Origin: Bacillus bingmayongensis
GTDB lineage: Bacteria; Bacillota; Bacilli; Bacillales; Bacillaceae_G
Length of the DNA: 64,000 nucleotides
NCBI RefSeq assembly: GCF_000299035.1
Contig: NZ_JH921518.1
Location: 594,439 to 658,438, forward strand
Direction: 5' to 3'
Both the position numbers and the translations under genes were made by a program. Of the stretch, positions 25,859 to 38,218 are shown piece by piece (positions within the stretch are counted from its first letter, which is position 1; each line of letters starts with the position of its first letter). A model generated the notes under the pieces. It did no database searches, had not been told where the DNA came from, and was given only the letters and a program-made list of their open reading frames with translations.

Positions 25859-26613
25859 AATCTCACCTCAATTTTCGCTTCTCGTAATTTTCGCTTTACT
25901 TCTTGCACAGTAGATTCACCGTAATGAAAAATAGATGCTGCTAGAGCGGCATTTGCTGACGTTTTTTGAAATACTTCTACAATATGCTCGGCACTTCCAC
26001 ACCCTCCTGAGGCAATTACTGGAACCGAAACCGTTTTAGAAATTTTTTCTGTCAAACTAAGATCATAACCATCCTTTGTTCCATCTGCATCCATACTTGT
26101 AAGTAAAATTTCGCCTGCTCCTAACTGTTCCACCTGTTTTGCCCACTGTACAGCATCGATACCTGTATCAATCCGTCCACCATTTACATATATATTCCAT
26201 TTATTTTCTTTTACTTTCCTTGCATCCATCGCTACCACAATACATTGCGAACCAAAATGTTCGGCACCTTCCCCAATTAACTTTGGATTTCGCACCGCAG
26301 CTGAGTTCAGCGAAACTTTATCTGCGCCTGCTCTTAGCAAAGTATACATATCTTGGACAGTTGAAATCCCCCCTCCAACTGTAAGTGGAATAAACACTTT
26401 TGACGCCGCCCTCTCTACAACATCCACAATTGTTTTTCTACCTTCATGCGTCGCTGTAATATCTAAAAAAACAATTTCATCTGCACCTGCTTTATTGTAC
26501 AAAGCAGCTATTTCAACAGGGTCTCCGACATCTTGTAATCCCACAAAATTCACACCCTTTACAACACGACCTGCTCTCACGTCTAAACAAGGAATGATTC
26601 GCTTCGTTAACAT
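25855..26613 (-). CDS. hisF: Imidazole glycerol phosphate synthase, cyclase subunit
   Basis: A 252-residue TIM barrel that uses ammonia from HisH to form IGP and AICAR. Catalytic aspartates are in [14 protein letters not shown] (D11) and [13 protein letters not shown] (D130 region). Phosphate loops GGGIS and ASGGCGS are intact. It overlaps hisA by seven bases and hisI by four. Confidence 0.95.
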   Translation of the reverse strand: MLTKRIIPCLDVRAGRVVKGVNFVGLQDVGDPVEIAALYNKAGADEIVFLDITATHEGRKTIVDVVERAASKVFIPLTVGGGISTVQDMYTLLRAGADKVSLNSAAVRNPKLIGEGAEHFGSQCIVVAMDARKVKENKWNIYVNGGRIDTGIDAVQWAKQVEQLGAGEILLTSMDADGTKDGYDLSLTEKISKTVSVPVIASGGCGSAEHIVEVFQKTSANAALAASIFHYGESTVQEVKRKLREAKIEVRL

Positions 26614-27326
26614 ATCTTCGTCACCTGCAATGCATCTTCTAAATTAATTGTTTTTTCATATAACGCCTTACCAATGATTACACCGTATACATTCATATCA
26701 TTCAACTTCTTTACATCTTGCAGTGAACATACTCCGCCCGAAGCAACAATACGGATCGCTACCGCCTTCTGTAGTAATTGCAATTGCTCAAAGTTCGGTC
26801 CCTCTAACGTACCGTCTTTTGCAATGTCTGTAAAAACGATAGCTTTCACACCGACACTTTCCATTTCCTTCGCAAGGTCAATATAAGAAATTTCAGACAC
26901 ATCTAACCAACCTCTTGTGGCAACGTAACCGTTTTTCGCATCAATACCAACGATAATGTTTTCCCCATATAAACGAACCGCTTCTTCTAAAAAAGGACGA
27001 TCATACAATGCAGCCGTTCCTAAAATAACTTTTTCTACTCCTACCGACAATAACATTTCAATTGATGCAAGAGACCGCACTCCACCTCCCACTTGGACTG
27101 GAACACGAACAGCTTTACATATGTCTTCAATTACAGATAAATTTACAGATTGCCCAGCAACAGCTCCATCTAAATCAACAATGTGTAACATTCTTGCTCC
27201 GAACTTTTCAAACAATAACGCTTGAGCGACTGGGTTTTCATTCATAACCGTTTCCTTTTGAAATTCTCCTTGATAAAGCCTAACACATCGTCCTTGTTTT
27301 AAATCGATAGCTGGGAAGATTTCCAT
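26607..27326 (-). CDS. hisA: ProFAR isomerase
   Basis: A 239-residue TIM barrel that performs the Amadori isomerisation in step 4. The N-terminal [15 protein letters not shown] holds the catalytic Asp, the second Asp is in [15 protein letters not shown], and GGGVRS and ASGGVCS are phosphate loops. It overlaps hisH by 28 bases and hisF by seven. Confidence 0.95.
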   Translation of the reverse strand: MEIFPAIDLKQGRCVRLYQGEFQKETVMNENPVAQALLFEKFGARMLHIVDLDGAVAGQSVNLSVIEDICKAVRVPVQVGGGVRSLASIEMLLSVGVEKVILGTAALYDRPFLEEAVRLYGENIIVGIDAKNGYVATRGWLDVSEISYIDLAKEMESVGVKAIVFTDIAKDGTLEGPNFEQLQLLQKAVAIRIVASGGVCSLQDVKKLNDMNVYGVIIGKALYEKTINLEDALQVTKIC

Positions 27327-27928
27327 GATTCTACCACTCCTTTAAAATTCCTTAATATTTGTATCCCGATATCACCACTTTTTTCAGGATGAAACTGCGC
27401 TCCAAATATATTTCCTTTCGCAACAAATCCTGGAATATCAATTTCATAGTCACTACTTCCACATACAACCTCACTTGGACAATCTGCATAATAGGAATGA
27501 ACGTAATACACAAATGAACCATCTTCTACTTTATTCCACAATTCAATTTCTCGCTTCTTCTTTAATTGATTCCAGCCCATATGCGGTATTTTATAAGGAA
27601 CTTCCAGCTTTCGGATCACTCCTGGTAACAAACCTATCCCTTTTGTTCTCTCAATTTCTTCACTTTCTTCAAATAAAAGTTGCATCCCTAAACAAATTCC
27701 AAGAAGTGGTTTCTCTTGCGCTCCAATTTCTTGAATCACTGAAACAAGACCTTTTTCCTGCAAGGCAATCATTGCTTTTGGAAAAGCTCCAACTCCTGGT
27801 AAAATCACACCGTGACTTTGTAATATTCTCTCTTTATCATCGGTTACAATATGCTTAGCTCTAATACGTGTTAATGCTTGTTCAACACTGCGAATATTCC
27901 CCATTCCATAATCTACAATCGCAATCAA
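27299..27928 (-). CDS. hisH: Imidazole glycerol phosphate synthase, glutaminase subunit
   Basis: A 209-residue class I glutamine amidotransferase. The triad is the Cys of [12 protein letters not shown], and the His and Glu of QFHPEKSG. It supplies ammonia to HisF. The gene abuts hisB and overlaps hisA. Confidence 0.95.
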   Translation of the reverse strand: MIAIVDYGMGNIRSVEQALTRIRAKHIVTDDKERILQSHGVILPGVGAFPKAMIALQEKGLVSVIQEIGAQEKPLLGICLGMQLLFEESEEIERTKGIGLLPGVIRKLEVPYKIPHMGWNQLKKKREIELWNKVEDGSFVYYVHSYYADCPSEVVCGSSDYEIDIPGFVAKGNIFGAQFHPEKSGDIGIQILRNFKGVVESWKSSQLSI

Positions 27929-28513
27929 TTACAACATTCCTTTCGTAGAGTTTACACCAACAATTTTGTCATTTTTGTCTACTGCTTCGCGCAGTGCACG
28001 TCCAAATGCTTTAAATATCGCTTCAATTTTGTGGTGGGTATTACTTCCATATAAAATGCGAGCATGTAGTGTTATATTCGCAGCATGGGCAACCGCTCTG
28101 AAAAACTCCTCTGTCAGTTCAGTATCAAAATCTCCTAACTTAGGATTTTTCAATTCACCTTGAAAGACAAGATAAGATCTTCCGCTTATATCAACTGCTA
28201 CAAAACCTAAGGCCTCATCCATTGGTACATATGCCGCTCCATAGCGGTTAATTCCCTCTTTATTTTGCAATGCTTCTTTCAAACAATTCCCAAGTACAAT
28301 ACCAACATCTTCAACAGTATGATGAGCGTCAACAAACACATCACCTTCCGCTTCAATTTGCAAACCAAATCGCCCATGCTTTGCAAACAAAGTTAGCATA
28401 TGATCAAAGAAACCAACACCCGTTTGAATCGAAACGTTTGTACTTTCATCTAGTTGTATACTCAGTTTAATTTTTGTTTCTGTCGTTCCTCGCTCTTGAT
28501 TTGCCTCACGCAT
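27929..28513 (-). CDS. hisB: Imidazoleglycerol-phosphate dehydratase
   Basis: A 194-residue monofunctional dehydratase. Two manganese-binding histidine motifs, [14 protein letters not shown] and [12 protein letters not shown], are clear. No phosphatase domain is fused, so histidinol phosphate must be cleaved by the PHP enzyme at the operon end. One-base overlap with the hisD stop. Confidence 0.95.
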   Translation of the reverse strand: MREANQERGTTETKIKLSIQLDESTNVSIQTGVGFFDHMLTLFAKHGRFGLQIEAEGDVFVDAHHTVEDVGIVLGNCLKEALQNKEGINRYGAAYVPMDEALGFVAVDISGRSYLVFQGELKNPKLGDFDTELTEEFFRAVAHAANITLHARILYGSNTHHKIEAIFKAFGRALREAVDKNDKIVGVNSTKGML

Positions 28514-29805
28514 TATTTCTCCTCCTCAAACCGAATTTGAATCGCTCTTGCATGTGCATGTAATCCTTCTTTATCCGCGAGCGTTGTAATATGATGCTGA
28601 ACGTTTTGTAACGCTTCCTTCGTATACGATACAAAACTTGATTTTTTCACAAAATCATCTACTGATAACGGCGAAAAGAAACGTGCTGTGCCACTTGTTG
28701 GCAATACATGATTGGGGCCTGCAAAATAATCCCCGAGCGGTTCTGGAGCATATGGGCCAATAAAAATTGAACCTGCATGCTTAATATAGCCTAAGGCAGT
28801 CATCGGTTCATTTATGTGTAACTCTAAATGCTCCGGCGCTATCTCATTCGACAATTGAAACGCCTGCTCTAGCGAAGGAACGACTAGAATTGCTCCGTTT
28901 CTTTCTATCGATTCACGAGCTATTTCACTTCTCGGTAATGCCCGAAGTTGTTGCTGTATCTCTCTTTCTATCTCGTTAGCAAGGTCTACACAAGTTGTAA
29001 TACAAATTGCTGTTGCTCTCACATCATGCTCAGCTTGAGATAATAGGTCTGCTGCAATAAAAGACGCATTCCCAGTTTTGTCAGCAATTACAACGATTTC
29101 AGATGGTCCAGCAATCATATCGATATGAACAGCTCCGAATACTTCCCGTTTTGCAAAAGCCACATATATATTCCCAGGACCAACAATTTTATCAACTTTC
29201 GGAATCGATTCCGTCCCAAATGCCAATGCTGCAATCCCTTGCGCTCCGCCTACTGTATAAATTTCATCTACACCAGCAATTTCAGCCGCTACTAAAATAT
29301 GCGGATCTATCCCCTCTTTTCCTGGTGGTGTAACCATAATAATTTTCTGAACGCCGGCAATTTTGGCAGGTAATACATTCATCAATACAGATGATGGATA
29401 AGATGCCGTTCCTCCTGGTACATATACCCCAACTGTTTGCAATGGTCTAATCAGTTGACCACGAATCACACCTTCATTTTCACAATCTAAAAAGGATTGT
29501 CTTTTTTGTTTTTCATGGTATGAGATGATATTTTTCTTTGCTTCTTGCAATGCTTCTAGAAATGAAAAATCTACATATTTACTTGCTTGTTCAATTTCTT
29601 CTTTTGTAATACGAAACTTTGTTACTGCGACACCATCAAAAGTCTTTGTATAAGAAATTAGTGCTTCGTCTTTTCTTTTTCTCACTTGTTCAACAATTTT
29701 TCTTACACGTAACTGCACAGTTTCTTCTATTATATTAGCCTGTTCTCTTAGCTTCTTTATTTTCTTCAGCGCTTCCATATAGTCCTTATAAATAACCTCC
29801 ATCAT
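28513..29805 (-). CDS. hisD: Histidinol dehydrogenase
   Basis: A 430-residue zinc enzyme for the last two oxidations to histidine. Signature [15 protein letters not shown]...[15 protein letters not shown] and the C-terminal [21 protein letters not shown] are present. ATGATG follows GGGGGGATT; either may start. It lies 12 bases after hisG. Confidence 0.95.
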   Translation of the reverse strand: MMEVIYKDYMEALKKIKKLREQANIIEETVQLRVRKIVEQVRKRKDEALISYTKTFDGVAVTKFRITKEEIEQASKYVDFSFLEALQEAKKNIISYHEKQKRQSFLDCENEGVIRGQLIRPLQTVGVYVPGGTASYPSSVLMNVLPAKIAGVQKIIMVTPPGKEGIDPHILVAAEIAGVDEIYTVGGAQGIAALAFGTESIPKVDKIVGPGNIYVAFAKREVFGAVHIDMIAGPSEIVVIADKTGNASFIAADLLSQAEHDVRATAICITTCVDLANEIEREIQQQLRALPRSEIARESIERNGAILVVPSLEQAFQLSNEIAPEHLELHINEPMTALGYIKHAGSIFIGPYAPEPLGDYFAGPNHVLPTSGTARFFSPLSVDDFVKKSSFVSYTKEALQNVQHHITTLADKEGLHAHARAIQIRFEEEK

Positions 29806-29817
29806 AATCCCCCCTTT

Positions 29818-30453
29818 TTATTTACCTGAGGCAATTGTACACTCCATTTTATGGATAATATCGAATATTTCGTCTTTTTTTGTTTTTAAAGCAGCTTTAT
29901 TAACAATCATTCGAGCAGATATTGAATACATTTCTTCAAATATAATCAATCCATTTTCTTGTAATGTTTTTCCTGTCTCTACAATATCAACAATTGCATC
30001 TGCTAACCCGAGCAATGGAGCTATTTCCACAGAACCTTCTATTTTTATAATCTCTACATCTTCTCCCTTATCACGAAAATAGTTGGAAGTAATATGCGGA
30101 TACTTTGTGGCAATTCTCTTTTTCCGATAACCTTTCGGATTATATGTTGGGATAGAGGCGACACAAAACTTACAACACCCTACTTCTAAATCAACCATTT
30201 CATATATATCTTTCTCGTATTCCATTAAAATATCTTTTCCAACAATACCAATGTCTGCAACACCATGCTCTACATAAGTTGCAACATCTACTGCTTTCAC
30301 TAGAATGAATGAAACATTTCTACTAGCGCTTTGAAATACAAGCTTTCTTCCTTTATCCAGCAGTTCCGAACAATCGATCCCGACTTTTTCAAACAGTGGA
30401 ATGACATGTTTCTCAAGTCTCCCCTTTGTTAACGCAATTTGAATGTTACGCAT
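29818..30453 (-). CDS. hisG: ATP phosphoribosyltransferase, short form
   Basis: A 211-residue short-form HisG, which lacks the C-terminal ACT-like regulatory domain and needs HisZ. It catalyses the committed step and is the likely point of His feedback. The N-terminus [12 protein letters not shown] and the PRPP loop [14 protein letters not shown] are typical. The ATG at 30453 follows AAGGGGAC, and it overlaps the hisZ 3' end by 25 bases. Confidence 0.94.
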   Translation of the reverse strand: MRNIQIALTKGRLEKHVIPLFEKVGIDCSELLDKGRKLVFQSASRNVSFILVKAVDVATYVEHGVADIGIVGKDILMEYEKDIYEMVDLEVGCCKFCVASIPTYNPKGYRKKRIATKYPHITSNYFRDKGEDVEIIKIEGSVEIAPLLGLADAIVDIVETGKTLQENGLIIFEEMYSISARMIVNKAALKTKKDEIFDIIHKMECTIASGK

Positions 30454-31691
30454 GAAGTGTCCCCTTCCTTTTGTATTACCCATTTTTCTTTCCACACATA
30501 TTCTACTAATGCTTTTCCAGTCGCTTCAATCACTGTTACAATCCCATTCTTCTTTGCAAACTGAAATGTATCTTGCAAATTCTCAAACATAGATAGTTCC
30601 ACTTTCCATCCATCTTTCTGAAGTAAACCACCTAGTCTTTCTGCTTCGGCTATCATATCTAACGAATAATGAATAATCATATCTAATTTTTTTCGTTTGA
30701 ACGGTTTTTGTTGTTCTTGTAATGTCCGAACAATTTGATTTACTTGTACAGCTAACCCAACTGCTGGCATCGGCTCTCCAAAATTACCAAGCAATTCATC
30801 GTATCTTCCGCCACTAACAATTTCTCCCCCAATGTCATATATATATCCTCTAAAAATAACTCCTGTATAATAATGCAAATGCTGAATCATCCCAAGATCA
30901 ATCGATATATACGAACCATATCCTAATTTTTCAATCGTTTTATAGATTTCTTTTACCCGTTCGATCGCTTGCTTCATTTCATGATTTGAAGCGAGCTTTT
31001 CCGCTTCTTCAATTACTTCAAGTTTCCCAAATAATCTTGGTAACCTTTCAAGTAACTGTACCGTTTCATCACTTCGATCTAAATTCTTTTCTTGTAAAAA
31101 ACGGGATAGCTCCGCATAATTTTTACTTTCAATATACGTACGTAAGAGCGACTCCTCTTCTTCTCCAAATGACAGCTTTTTAACAATACACTTGTATAAC
31201 TGCACTTGCCCTAATTCTATTGTAAAAGACTGAATCCCTACAGCTTGAAGAGCATGAATTGCACTTATGATACATTCAATTTCAGCACGTATATTATCAA
31301 TCCCAATGATTTCAATACCCGTTTGGATGATTTCATTGTATTTTCCAGATAGTGATTCGTTTGCCCGAAATACATTCCCACTATATGTTAGTTTCAAAGC
31401 CAAATCCTCTCGAAGCGTTCCCATTACCCTTGCTAGAGGAATTGTCATATCAGGTCGCAAAATGATAATGCGCCCTTGTTGATCAAAAAATTTATACATT
31501 TTCTCTTCATCTATAGGCCTATTACGAAAAGCAAAAACATCATAAAATTCAATCGTGGGTGTTCGAATTTCCTCATATCCCCTTTCTAAAAAAGCACGTC
31601 GTAATTTTTGTTCAACTTCTTCTATTAACGTGCACTCCTCAAATACATAATCTCTTGTTCCATCTGGATTTGCTCGTTTCCATTTTGTCAT
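30429..31691 (-). CDS. hisZ: ATP phosphoribosyltransferase regulatory subunit
   Basis: A 420-residue class II aminoacyl-tRNA synthetase-like protein (motif 2 region [13 protein letters not shown]; motif 3 region [12 protein letters not shown]). It lacks HisS residues for tRNA charging and forms the hetero-octamer with short HisG. First gene of the his operon, directly downstream of the His leader/attenuator. ATG follows GGAGTGTGAAGCGGT. Confidence 0.9.
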   Translation of the reverse strand: MTKWKRANPDGTRDYVFEECTLIEEVEQKLRRAFLERGYEEIRTPTIEFYDVFAFRNRPIDEEKMYKFFDQQGRIIILRPDMTIPLARVMGTLREDLALKLTYSGNVFRANESLSGKYNEIIQTGIEIIGIDNIRAEIECIISAIHALQAVGIQSFTIELGQVQLYKCIVKKLSFGEEEESLLRTYIESKNYAELSRFLQEKNLDRSDETVQLLERLPRLFGKLEVIEEAEKLASNHEMKQAIERVKEIYKTIEKLGYGSYISIDLGMIQHLHYYTGVIFRGYIYDIGGEIVSGGRYDELLGNFGEPMPAVGLAVQVNQIVRTLQEQQKPFKRKKLDMIIHYSLDMIAEAERLGGLLQKDGWKVELSMFENLQDTFQFAKKNGIVTVIEATGKALVEYVWKEKWVIQKEGDTSCVTFKLR

Positions 31692-31773
31692 ACCGCTTCA
31701 CACTCCTTTAAACTCTAATTAGCAAGCTTCCTATTCTAGTGTATGCCCACCAAAGCAATCACGAACAAAATAA

Positions 31774-31810
31774 AAAGAGCCTTGTAGAAAAAATACCTAC
31801 AAGGCTCTTT
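31774..31810 (-). terminator. Attenuator terminator of the his operon
   Basis: AAAGAGCCTTGTAG / CTACAAGGCTCTTT is a perfect 14-base stem followed by TTTTATTTTG on the minus strand. The 5' arm (TTGTAGGTA) can instead pair with TACCTACA of the preceding hairpin, giving an antiterminator. Confidence 0.88.
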
Positions 31811-31816
31811 CATAGA

Positions 31817-31877
31817 GTGTAGGTACAACGGGAATAACCCTTGTACCTACACGTTGTTCACGCTAGGTTCAAGGGTT
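31817..31877 (-). promoter_or_regulatory. Alternating pairing segments of the his leader
   Basis: Minus strand segment 1 (31864-31877, AACCCTTGAACCTA) can pair with segment 2 (31836-31852, TAGGTACAAGGGTT). Segment 2 can instead pair with segment 3 over 12 bases (GTGTAGGTACAA with TTGTACCTACAC, 31841-31852 with 31817-31828). Segment 3 can pair with the terminator 5' arm. Segment 1 begins at the stop codon of the leader peptide. Confidence 0.75.
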
Positions 31878-31930
31878 TATATATGATGATGTAATTGTGT
31901 AAGCATATTGATAGGTTGTAATGTAAACAT
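31877..31930 (-). CDS. His leader peptide with three consecutive His codons
   Basis: Reads MFTLQPINMLTQLHHHI and stops; the codons CAT CAT CAT are at 31883-31891. GGGAG stands eight bases before the ATG. It lies between a good promoter and an attenuator terminator in front of hisZ, which is the arrangement of a ribosome-mediated attenuator. The His run in the last codons before the stop is the key evidence. Confidence 0.8.
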   Translation of the reverse strand: MFTLQPINMLTQLHHHI

Positions 31931-31964
31931 TATCCTTACTCCCTTTCTCCTCTTGTTTTCACAT

Positions 31965-31993
31965 AGTATATAATACAAAATTCAGAATGTAAA
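31965..31993 (-). promoter_or_regulatory. SigA promoter of the his operon
   Basis: TTTACA (31988-31993) and TATACT (31965-31970) on the minus strand with a 17-base spacer, about 35 bases before the leader-peptide ATG. Confidence 0.8.
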
Positions 31994-32042
31994 CACAATT
32001 ATAGCCTTATATGTATTTTTTTATGACAGCTCGCTAAGAAAA

Positions 32043-32624
32043 TTAGCGAGCTGTTTTTTGTTCATATTCTTGAATTTTTCGTTCATATTGAAGCGTGATT
32101 CCAATTTCATCTAAGCCACTTAATAGCTTTTCTTTCCACATCGTCTCAATTGTAAAATGAAAACGATGTAGTGGAGTTGTAATCACTTCATTCTCTAAAT
32201 CAACTTCTATGACATCTCTTGGATCAACAGCTGCTAGTTTTTCACGCATTTCTTTTTCCATAACGATTGGCAGCATGCCATTTTTCGTACAATTCATATA
32301 AAAAATGTCTGCAAATCCCCCGGCAATAATAACACGAAATCCATAGTCAGCAAGTGCCCATGGCGCATGCTCTCTTGATGAACCACAGCCAAAATTTTCA
32401 CCTGTAATGAGTATACTTGCTCCTTTTCGCTCAGCTGCATTTAGTGGAAAATTCGGATTCTCTTTCCTATCATCCTCATAACGCCATTCATCAAATAAAA
32501 ATTTCCCAAAACCCGTTCGTTCAATCCTCTTCAAATATTGTTTTGGAATGATTTGATCTGTATCAATATTATCGTTCATTAGTACAGCAACAGTTCCTTT
32601 ATGAATACGAAATGGCTCCATCAT
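32043..32624 (-). CDS. leuD: 3-isopropylmalate dehydratase small subunit
   Basis: A 193-residue swivel-domain subunit that pairs with LeuC for isomerisation of isopropylmalate. The motifs [29 protein letters not shown] and [10 protein letters not shown] are typical. ATGATG follows AAGGAGAG, and it overlaps the leuC end by 26 bases. A hairpin at its stop codon (ACAGCTCGCTAA / TTAGCGAGCTGT) has a T-tract only on the plus strand. Confidence 0.95.
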   Translation of the reverse strand: MMEPFRIHKGTVAVLMNDNIDTDQIIPKQYLKRIERTGFGKFLFDEWRYEDDRKENPNFPLNAAERKGASILITGENFGCGSSREHAPWALADYGFRVIIAGGFADIFYMNCTKNGMLPIVMEKEMREKLAAVDPRDVIEVDLENEVITTPLHRFHFTIETMWKEKLLSGLDEIGITLQYERKIQEYEQKTAR

Positions 32625-33993
32625 AACTCTCCTTTCTCACATCAACAAAATGACCATAAAGTGCTGCGGCTGCAGCCATTGCTGGACTTACAAGGTGTGT
32701 TCTTGCACCTTTTCCTTGTCTTCCTTCAAAATTACGATTCGAGGTTGACGCACAATGTTCACCTTCTGGTACTTGATCCGGATTCATTCCAAGACACATA
32801 GAACACCCAGGCTCTCTCCATTCAAAACCTGCTTCTTCAAATATACGGTGCAGTCCTTTTTTCATCGCTGCCTCCCTCACTTGTTTTGATCCTGGTACAA
32901 CAAGTGCCCGTACTCCTTCTTTTACTTTTTTTCCTTTTACAATAGCTGCGGCAATTTCTAAATCCGATAAACGAGAGTTTGTACAGGAACCAATAAATAC
33001 ATGCTGGATCGGAATTTCAAATGCACTTTGCCCTGACTGAAGCCCCATATAAGCAAAAGCCCGTTCATCATTTGCATCACGTGTTTCTGGTAAACATTCG
33101 TCAATGCGCATACCCATACTTGGATTTGTTCCCCACGTTACATATGGTGCTAGCGTTGTAACATCAACTGAATAAACAATATCGTATACCGCATCCTGAT
33201 CTGTATAAAGTTCACTCCAGTTTTCTACTACCAAATCAAACTCTTTCGGTGCATACTGACGTCCTTTTACATAAGTATATGTCTTTTCATCCGGTGCAAT
33301 TATTCCCGCTTTTGCCCCACCTTCAATCGCCATATTACAAAGCGTCATGCGCTCTTCCATTTCCATATCTGTAATTGCTTTGCCGTAAAACTCCATTACA
33401 TATCCTGTTCCAAATGCTACCCCATATGTAGCGAGTAGGTGTAGAATAATATCTTTCGCATATACACCTTTTGGTAACTTTCCTTTCAATTCAATGCCCA
33501 TCGCTTTTGGTTTTCGTTGCCATAATGTTTGAGTGGCTAATACATGCTCCACTTCACTTGTACCAATTCCAAATGCCAGTGCTCCAAAAGCTCCATGAGT
33601 TGCCGTATGGCTATCACCACATACAATTGTTTTTCCTGGCTGCGTCAGTCCAAGCTCCGGACCAATAACGTGAACAATTCCTTGCGCTTCATCATCAATA
33701 TCCGCTAATGGAACATTAAATTGTTTACAATTATTACGAAGTGTATCTAATTGTTGCTTTGCAATGCGATCTGTAATGTTCCAAACATCCTTTGTTGGAA
33801 TATTATGATCCATCGTTGCAAACGTTAAATCAGGTCTTCTCACATTCCGATTCGCAAGCCGCAAGCCTTCAAAGGCTTGCGGTGATGTCACTTCATGTAC
33901 AAGATGAAGATCAATATATAGTAAATCTAATCCATTTTCATTTGTCTCGACAACATGCCTTTCCCACAACTTATCTAGTAATCTTTTCCCCAT
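32599..33993 (-). CDS. leuC: 3-isopropylmalate dehydratase large subunit
   Basis: A 464-residue aconitase-family subunit. Cluster cysteines are in IGSCTNSR and [10 protein letters not shown]; other family blocks are [31 protein letters not shown] and [11 protein letters not shown]. Its start overlaps the leuB stop. Confidence 0.96.
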   Translation of the reverse strand: MGKRLLDKLWERHVVETNENGLDLLYIDLHLVHEVTSPQAFEGLRLANRNVRRPDLTFATMDHNIPTKDVWNITDRIAKQQLDTLRNNCKQFNVPLADIDDEAQGIVHVIGPELGLTQPGKTIVCGDSHTATHGAFGALAFGIGTSEVEHVLATQTLWQRKPKAMGIELKGKLPKGVYAKDIILHLLATYGVAFGTGYVMEFYGKAITDMEMEERMTLCNMAIEGGAKAGIIAPDEKTYTYVKGRQYAPKEFDLVVENWSELYTDQDAVYDIVYSVDVTTLAPYVTWGTNPSMGMRIDECLPETRDANDERAFAYMGLQSGQSAFEIPIQHVFIGSCTNSRLSDLEIAAAIVKGKKVKEGVRALVVPGSKQVREAAMKKGLHRIFEEAGFEWREPGCSMCLGMNPDQVPEGEHCASTSNRNFEGRQGKGARTHLVSPAMAAAAALYGHFVDVRKESYDGAISYS

Positions 33994-35057
33994 TATCTCC
34001 CTCTCCCAACTAGCGCTTGTTCTTCCATTTCTTGAAGTACAGCCTCTGTAAACGAAGTTGTTGTTTCATTTCCGCCTATATCAGATGTATATTTTCCAGA
34101 TTGGAGTACTGCAACAATCGCCGCTTCAATCGCATTCCCTTCTCTTGTTAATTCAAATGACTGTCCAAGCATCATCGCAACCGAACGCATCATCGCAATT
34201 GGATTCACTTTATTTTCCCCTGCAATATCTGGCGCTGATCCATGGATTGGTTCATATAGCGAAGGTCCATTCTCTGCATGGCTTGCTGATGGAAGCATTC
34301 CAAGCGATCCTGCTAATACAGATGCTTCATCACTTAAAATATCACCAAATAAATTTTCTGTTACAATAACATCAAACCGAGCTGGATTACGAATCAATTC
34401 CATCGCGGCTGCGTCTACTAAAATATGTTCAAGTTCAACATTCGGATAGCGAAGCGCTACTTTTTCTGTTACTTCCCTCCAAAGTTTACTCGACTCTAAA
34501 ACATTTGCTTTATCAATAGAAGTGACTTTTTTACGACGTTTACTTGCCAATTGAAATGCATATGAAACAATTCTCTCAATTTCATGACGATGATAGGTGA
34601 GCGTATCTGTCGCTACCTCTTCTGTTCTTTCTTTTGGGAAGGAGAAATAAATCCCACCCGTTAATTCACGAACGACAACAAAATCTACCTCATCAGCTGC
34701 TTTTAGTGGTGACAAATGTGAAGTCGCTGCATCTACAGTGACGGGACGAACATTAGCAAATACACCAAGCCCTTTTCGCAGTGCAAGCAATCCTTTTTCT
34801 GGTCTTTCTTTCGCTTCGTCCCAGCGTGGTCCACCAACCGAACCTAATAATACAGCATCACTTGCTAAACATGCTGCTAATGTTCTTGACGGCAATGGTT
34901 GCCCAATCGAATCAATCGCCGCCCCTCCAAATTGTTCATCTTGTAAATAAAAATGATGACCATATAACCTTTCTACCATGTGTAACACTTGCTTGGCACT
35001 CTCCATAATTTCTGGTCCAACACCGTCACCTGCTAAACAAACGATACGTTTTTCCAA
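33993..35057 (-). CDS. leuB: 3-isopropylmalate dehydrogenase
   Basis: A 354-residue NAD-dependent decarboxylating dehydrogenase. Motifs: [18 protein letters not shown], the metal-site [12 protein letters not shown] and NAD-binding [12 protein letters not shown]. It starts with TTG nine bases after AAAGGGG. The 88-base gap to leuA includes a GGGGAATATTCCCC palindrome. Confidence 0.95.
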   Translation of the reverse strand: MEKRIVCLAGDGVGPEIMESAKQVLHMVERLYGHHFYLQDEQFGGAAIDSIGQPLPSRTLAACLASDAVLLGSVGGPRWDEAKERPEKGLLALRKGLGVFANVRPVTVDAATSHLSPLKAADEVDFVVVRELTGGIYFSFPKERTEEVATDTLTYHRHEIERIVSYAFQLASKRRKKVTSIDKANVLESSKLWREVTEKVALRYPNVELEHILVDAAAMELIRNPARFDVIVTENLFGDILSDEASVLAGSLGMLPSASHAENGPSLYEPIHGSAPDIAGENKVNPIAMMRSVAMMLGQSFELTREGNAIEAAIVAVLQSGKYTSDIGGNETTTSFTEAVLQEMEEQALVGRGR

Positions 35058-35117
35058 CGATCAGCACCCCTTTGTTTTTTTATTTACTGATTATTCTGAA
35101 TTTATATAAATGAAGCA

Positions 35118-35131
35118 GGGGAATATTCCCC
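35118..35131. other. Perfect palindrome in the leuA-leuB gap
   Basis: GGGGAATATTCCCC, a 14-base perfect palindrome between leuA and leuB, not followed by a T-tract. It may be an RNA processing or stability hairpin, or a protein site. Confidence 0.4.
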
Positions 35132-35145
35132 CACTTATCAAAACG

Positions 35146-36666
35146 TTACTTTGCAAGGAGCAACAAAGCCTTTAGTTTTCCCGCTGCATGTACATAGGCT
35201 CTAGCTGATGCCTCTAATACATCTTGTGCAACACCGAAACCTGAAACTTGATGGGTTCCTTCTTTCAATTCAACATGCACATGAGCGAGTGCATCCTGCC
35301 CTTGTGTAATGGATTGAATACGATAATCAGCTAACTCACACTCAAGTCCTAAAATTCTTTGAATTGCATTATAAATCGCTTCAATACTCCCTGCTCCTGT
35401 TGCTGCATCTTCGTACACATTCCCTTCCTCATCCGCTAGTGCAACCGTTGCACATTGTGTACTGTTTGATACAAAATGTACTTGTAGTTGTTTAATATTA
35501 TACTGCTGTGTTGAAAATGCAGTTTCTCCTAGTACTAATGCGCGTAAATCTTCTTCTGTAATCTCTTTTTTACGATCTGCTAATCTCTTAAATGCGCTGA
35601 ATGCTATATCTCGCTCTTCTTCCGTAAACTCATAACCGAGTTCCTTCATCTTTTCAGTAAAAGCATGGCGACCAGAATGTTTTCCAAGTACAAATAAATT
35701 TTGCGCTTCACCAATTAGTTCTGGTTCAATAATTTCATATGTCGTTACTTCTTTTAATACACCATCTTGATGAATACCTGATTCATGCGCAAATGCATTT
35801 GCTCCCACAATTGCCTTATTTTTCGGAATGATCATACCCGTTAAACGACTTACTAATGTACTTGTTGCTTTAATCTCTTTTAGTGTTATAGCAGACTCAG
35901 CTTCATAATAGTCTTTTCTAATGTGCAAAGCTACTGCTACTTCTTCCAAAGCAGCATTACCTGCACGCTCTCCAATCCCATTTATCGTCCCCTCTACTTG
36001 CAATGCCCCGCCTTCAATCGCCGCCAATGAATTCGCTACTGCCATACCAAGATCATCGTGACAATGACAAGAGAAAATAGTTTTTTCATAAGACGGAACA
36101 TATTCTTGTAAATATTTAAAAAGAGAATAATATTCTTCTGGATTTGTATAACCTACTGTATCAGGAATATTAATAACATCCGCTCCAGCACGAATCGCAA
36201 CTTCCACAGCTTCTGCTAAAAAAGCATGAGCCGTTCTCGTTGCATCTTCTGCCGAAAATTGTACTGTAGGAAATAAAGATTTCCCTAAAGTTACAGAGCG
36301 ATGAATACTATCTAACACATCCTCCTTTGACATACACAGCTTATATTTCATATGAATATCACTCGTTGCCAAAAAGACGTGTAATCGCGGAGATGCTGCA
36401 TTTTTCAATGCTTCATACGCTCTCTGAATATCACTTTCCTTCGCCCTTGCCAGACTCATAACGGAAGCATTTTGAATCGTTTCCGCAATGCGTTTTACTG
36501 AGCGGAAATCACCTTCAGAAGCTGCTGCAAATCCTGCTTCCATCACATTGATCCCGAGTTTTTCTAACTGCCTGGCAATCTGTAACTTTTCTTGTTCATT
36601 CAAATTGACTCCGGGTGATTGTTCGCCATCACGAAGCGTCGTATCCATGAACAAAATCTGTTTCAT
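35146..36666 (-). CDS. leuA: 2-isopropylmalate synthase
   Basis: A 506-residue enzyme that condenses acetyl-CoA with 2-oxoisovalerate. The N-terminal TIM barrel starts [15 protein letters not shown] with the metal histidines in [14 protein letters not shown], and the C-terminal ~120 residues form the LeuA allosteric domain used for leucine feedback. It starts two bases after the ilvC stop. Confidence 0.95.
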   Translation of the reverse strand: MKQILFMDTTLRDGEQSPGVNLNEQEKLQIARQLEKLGINVMEAGFAAASEGDFRSVKRIAETIQNASVMSLARAKESDIQRAYEALKNAASPRLHVFLATSDIHMKYKLCMSKEDVLDSIHRSVTLGKSLFPTVQFSAEDATRTAHAFLAEAVEVAIRAGADVINIPDTVGYTNPEEYYSLFKYLQEYVPSYEKTIFSCHCHDDLGMAVANSLAAIEGGALQVEGTINGIGERAGNAALEEVAVALHIRKDYYEAESAITLKEIKATSTLVSRLTGMIIPKNKAIVGANAFAHESGIHQDGVLKEVTTYEIIEPELIGEAQNLFVLGKHSGRHAFTEKMKELGYEFTEEERDIAFSAFKRLADRKKEITEEDLRALVLGETAFSTQQYNIKQLQVHFVSNSTQCATVALADEEGNVYEDAATGAGSIEAIYNAIQRILGLECELADYRIQSITQGQDALAHVHVELKEGTHQVSGFGVAQDVLEASARAYVHAAGKLKALLLLAK

Positions 36667-36667
36667 A

Positions 36668-37696
<1,029 letters not shown>

Positions 37697-37705
37697 TTAA
37701 AATGA

Positions 37706-38218
37706 TTAATGAATTAACATAATTTGTTTATCTTGTTTTTTCATACTACGCGTAAATGCAGTAACACCTGTTCTTGCAATTTCTTTTAAACCGTATGGGC
37801 GCATTAGCTCTATGAGAGCTTCTACTTTTTCCTGTGTACCCGTTACTTGTACAACAATGGAATCCTTCCCAACGTCTATTACAGCGGCTCGGAACGGTTC
37901 AATCAAACTATATAATTCTGCTCTCGATACACTTGTTGTCGCTACTTTAATAAGAGCTAGTTCCCTTGCAATCATCGCTTCTTCTGTAATATCGGATACT
38001 TTCAACACATCAATTTGTTTATGGAGCTGTTTTATTAGCTGCTCCACTTGTTGTTCGTTTTCAACATGAACAACAAATGTCATTCGTGAAATATCAGACG
38101 ACTCTGTATGTCCAACAGAAATACTTTCAATATTAAAATGTCTCCTGGTCATCACACCCGTAATTCGATTTAAAACCCCGCTTTGATTTCGAACGGTTGC
38201 CGTAACAATCCTTTTCAT
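37706..38218 (-). CDS. ilvN: Acetolactate synthase small (regulatory) subunit
   Basis: A 170-residue regulatory subunit with an N-terminal ACT domain ([28 protein letters not shown]) that mediates valine feedback. Its ATG overlaps the ilvB stop by four bases. Confidence 0.94.
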   Translation of the reverse strand: MKRIVTATVRNQSGVLNRITGVMTRRHFNIESISVGHTESSDISRMTFVVHVENEQQVEQLIKQLHKQIDVLKVSDITEEAMIARELALIKVATTSVSRAELYSLIEPFRAAVIDVGKDSIVVQVTGTQEKVEALIELMRPYGLKEIARTGVTAFTRSMKKQDKQIMLIH

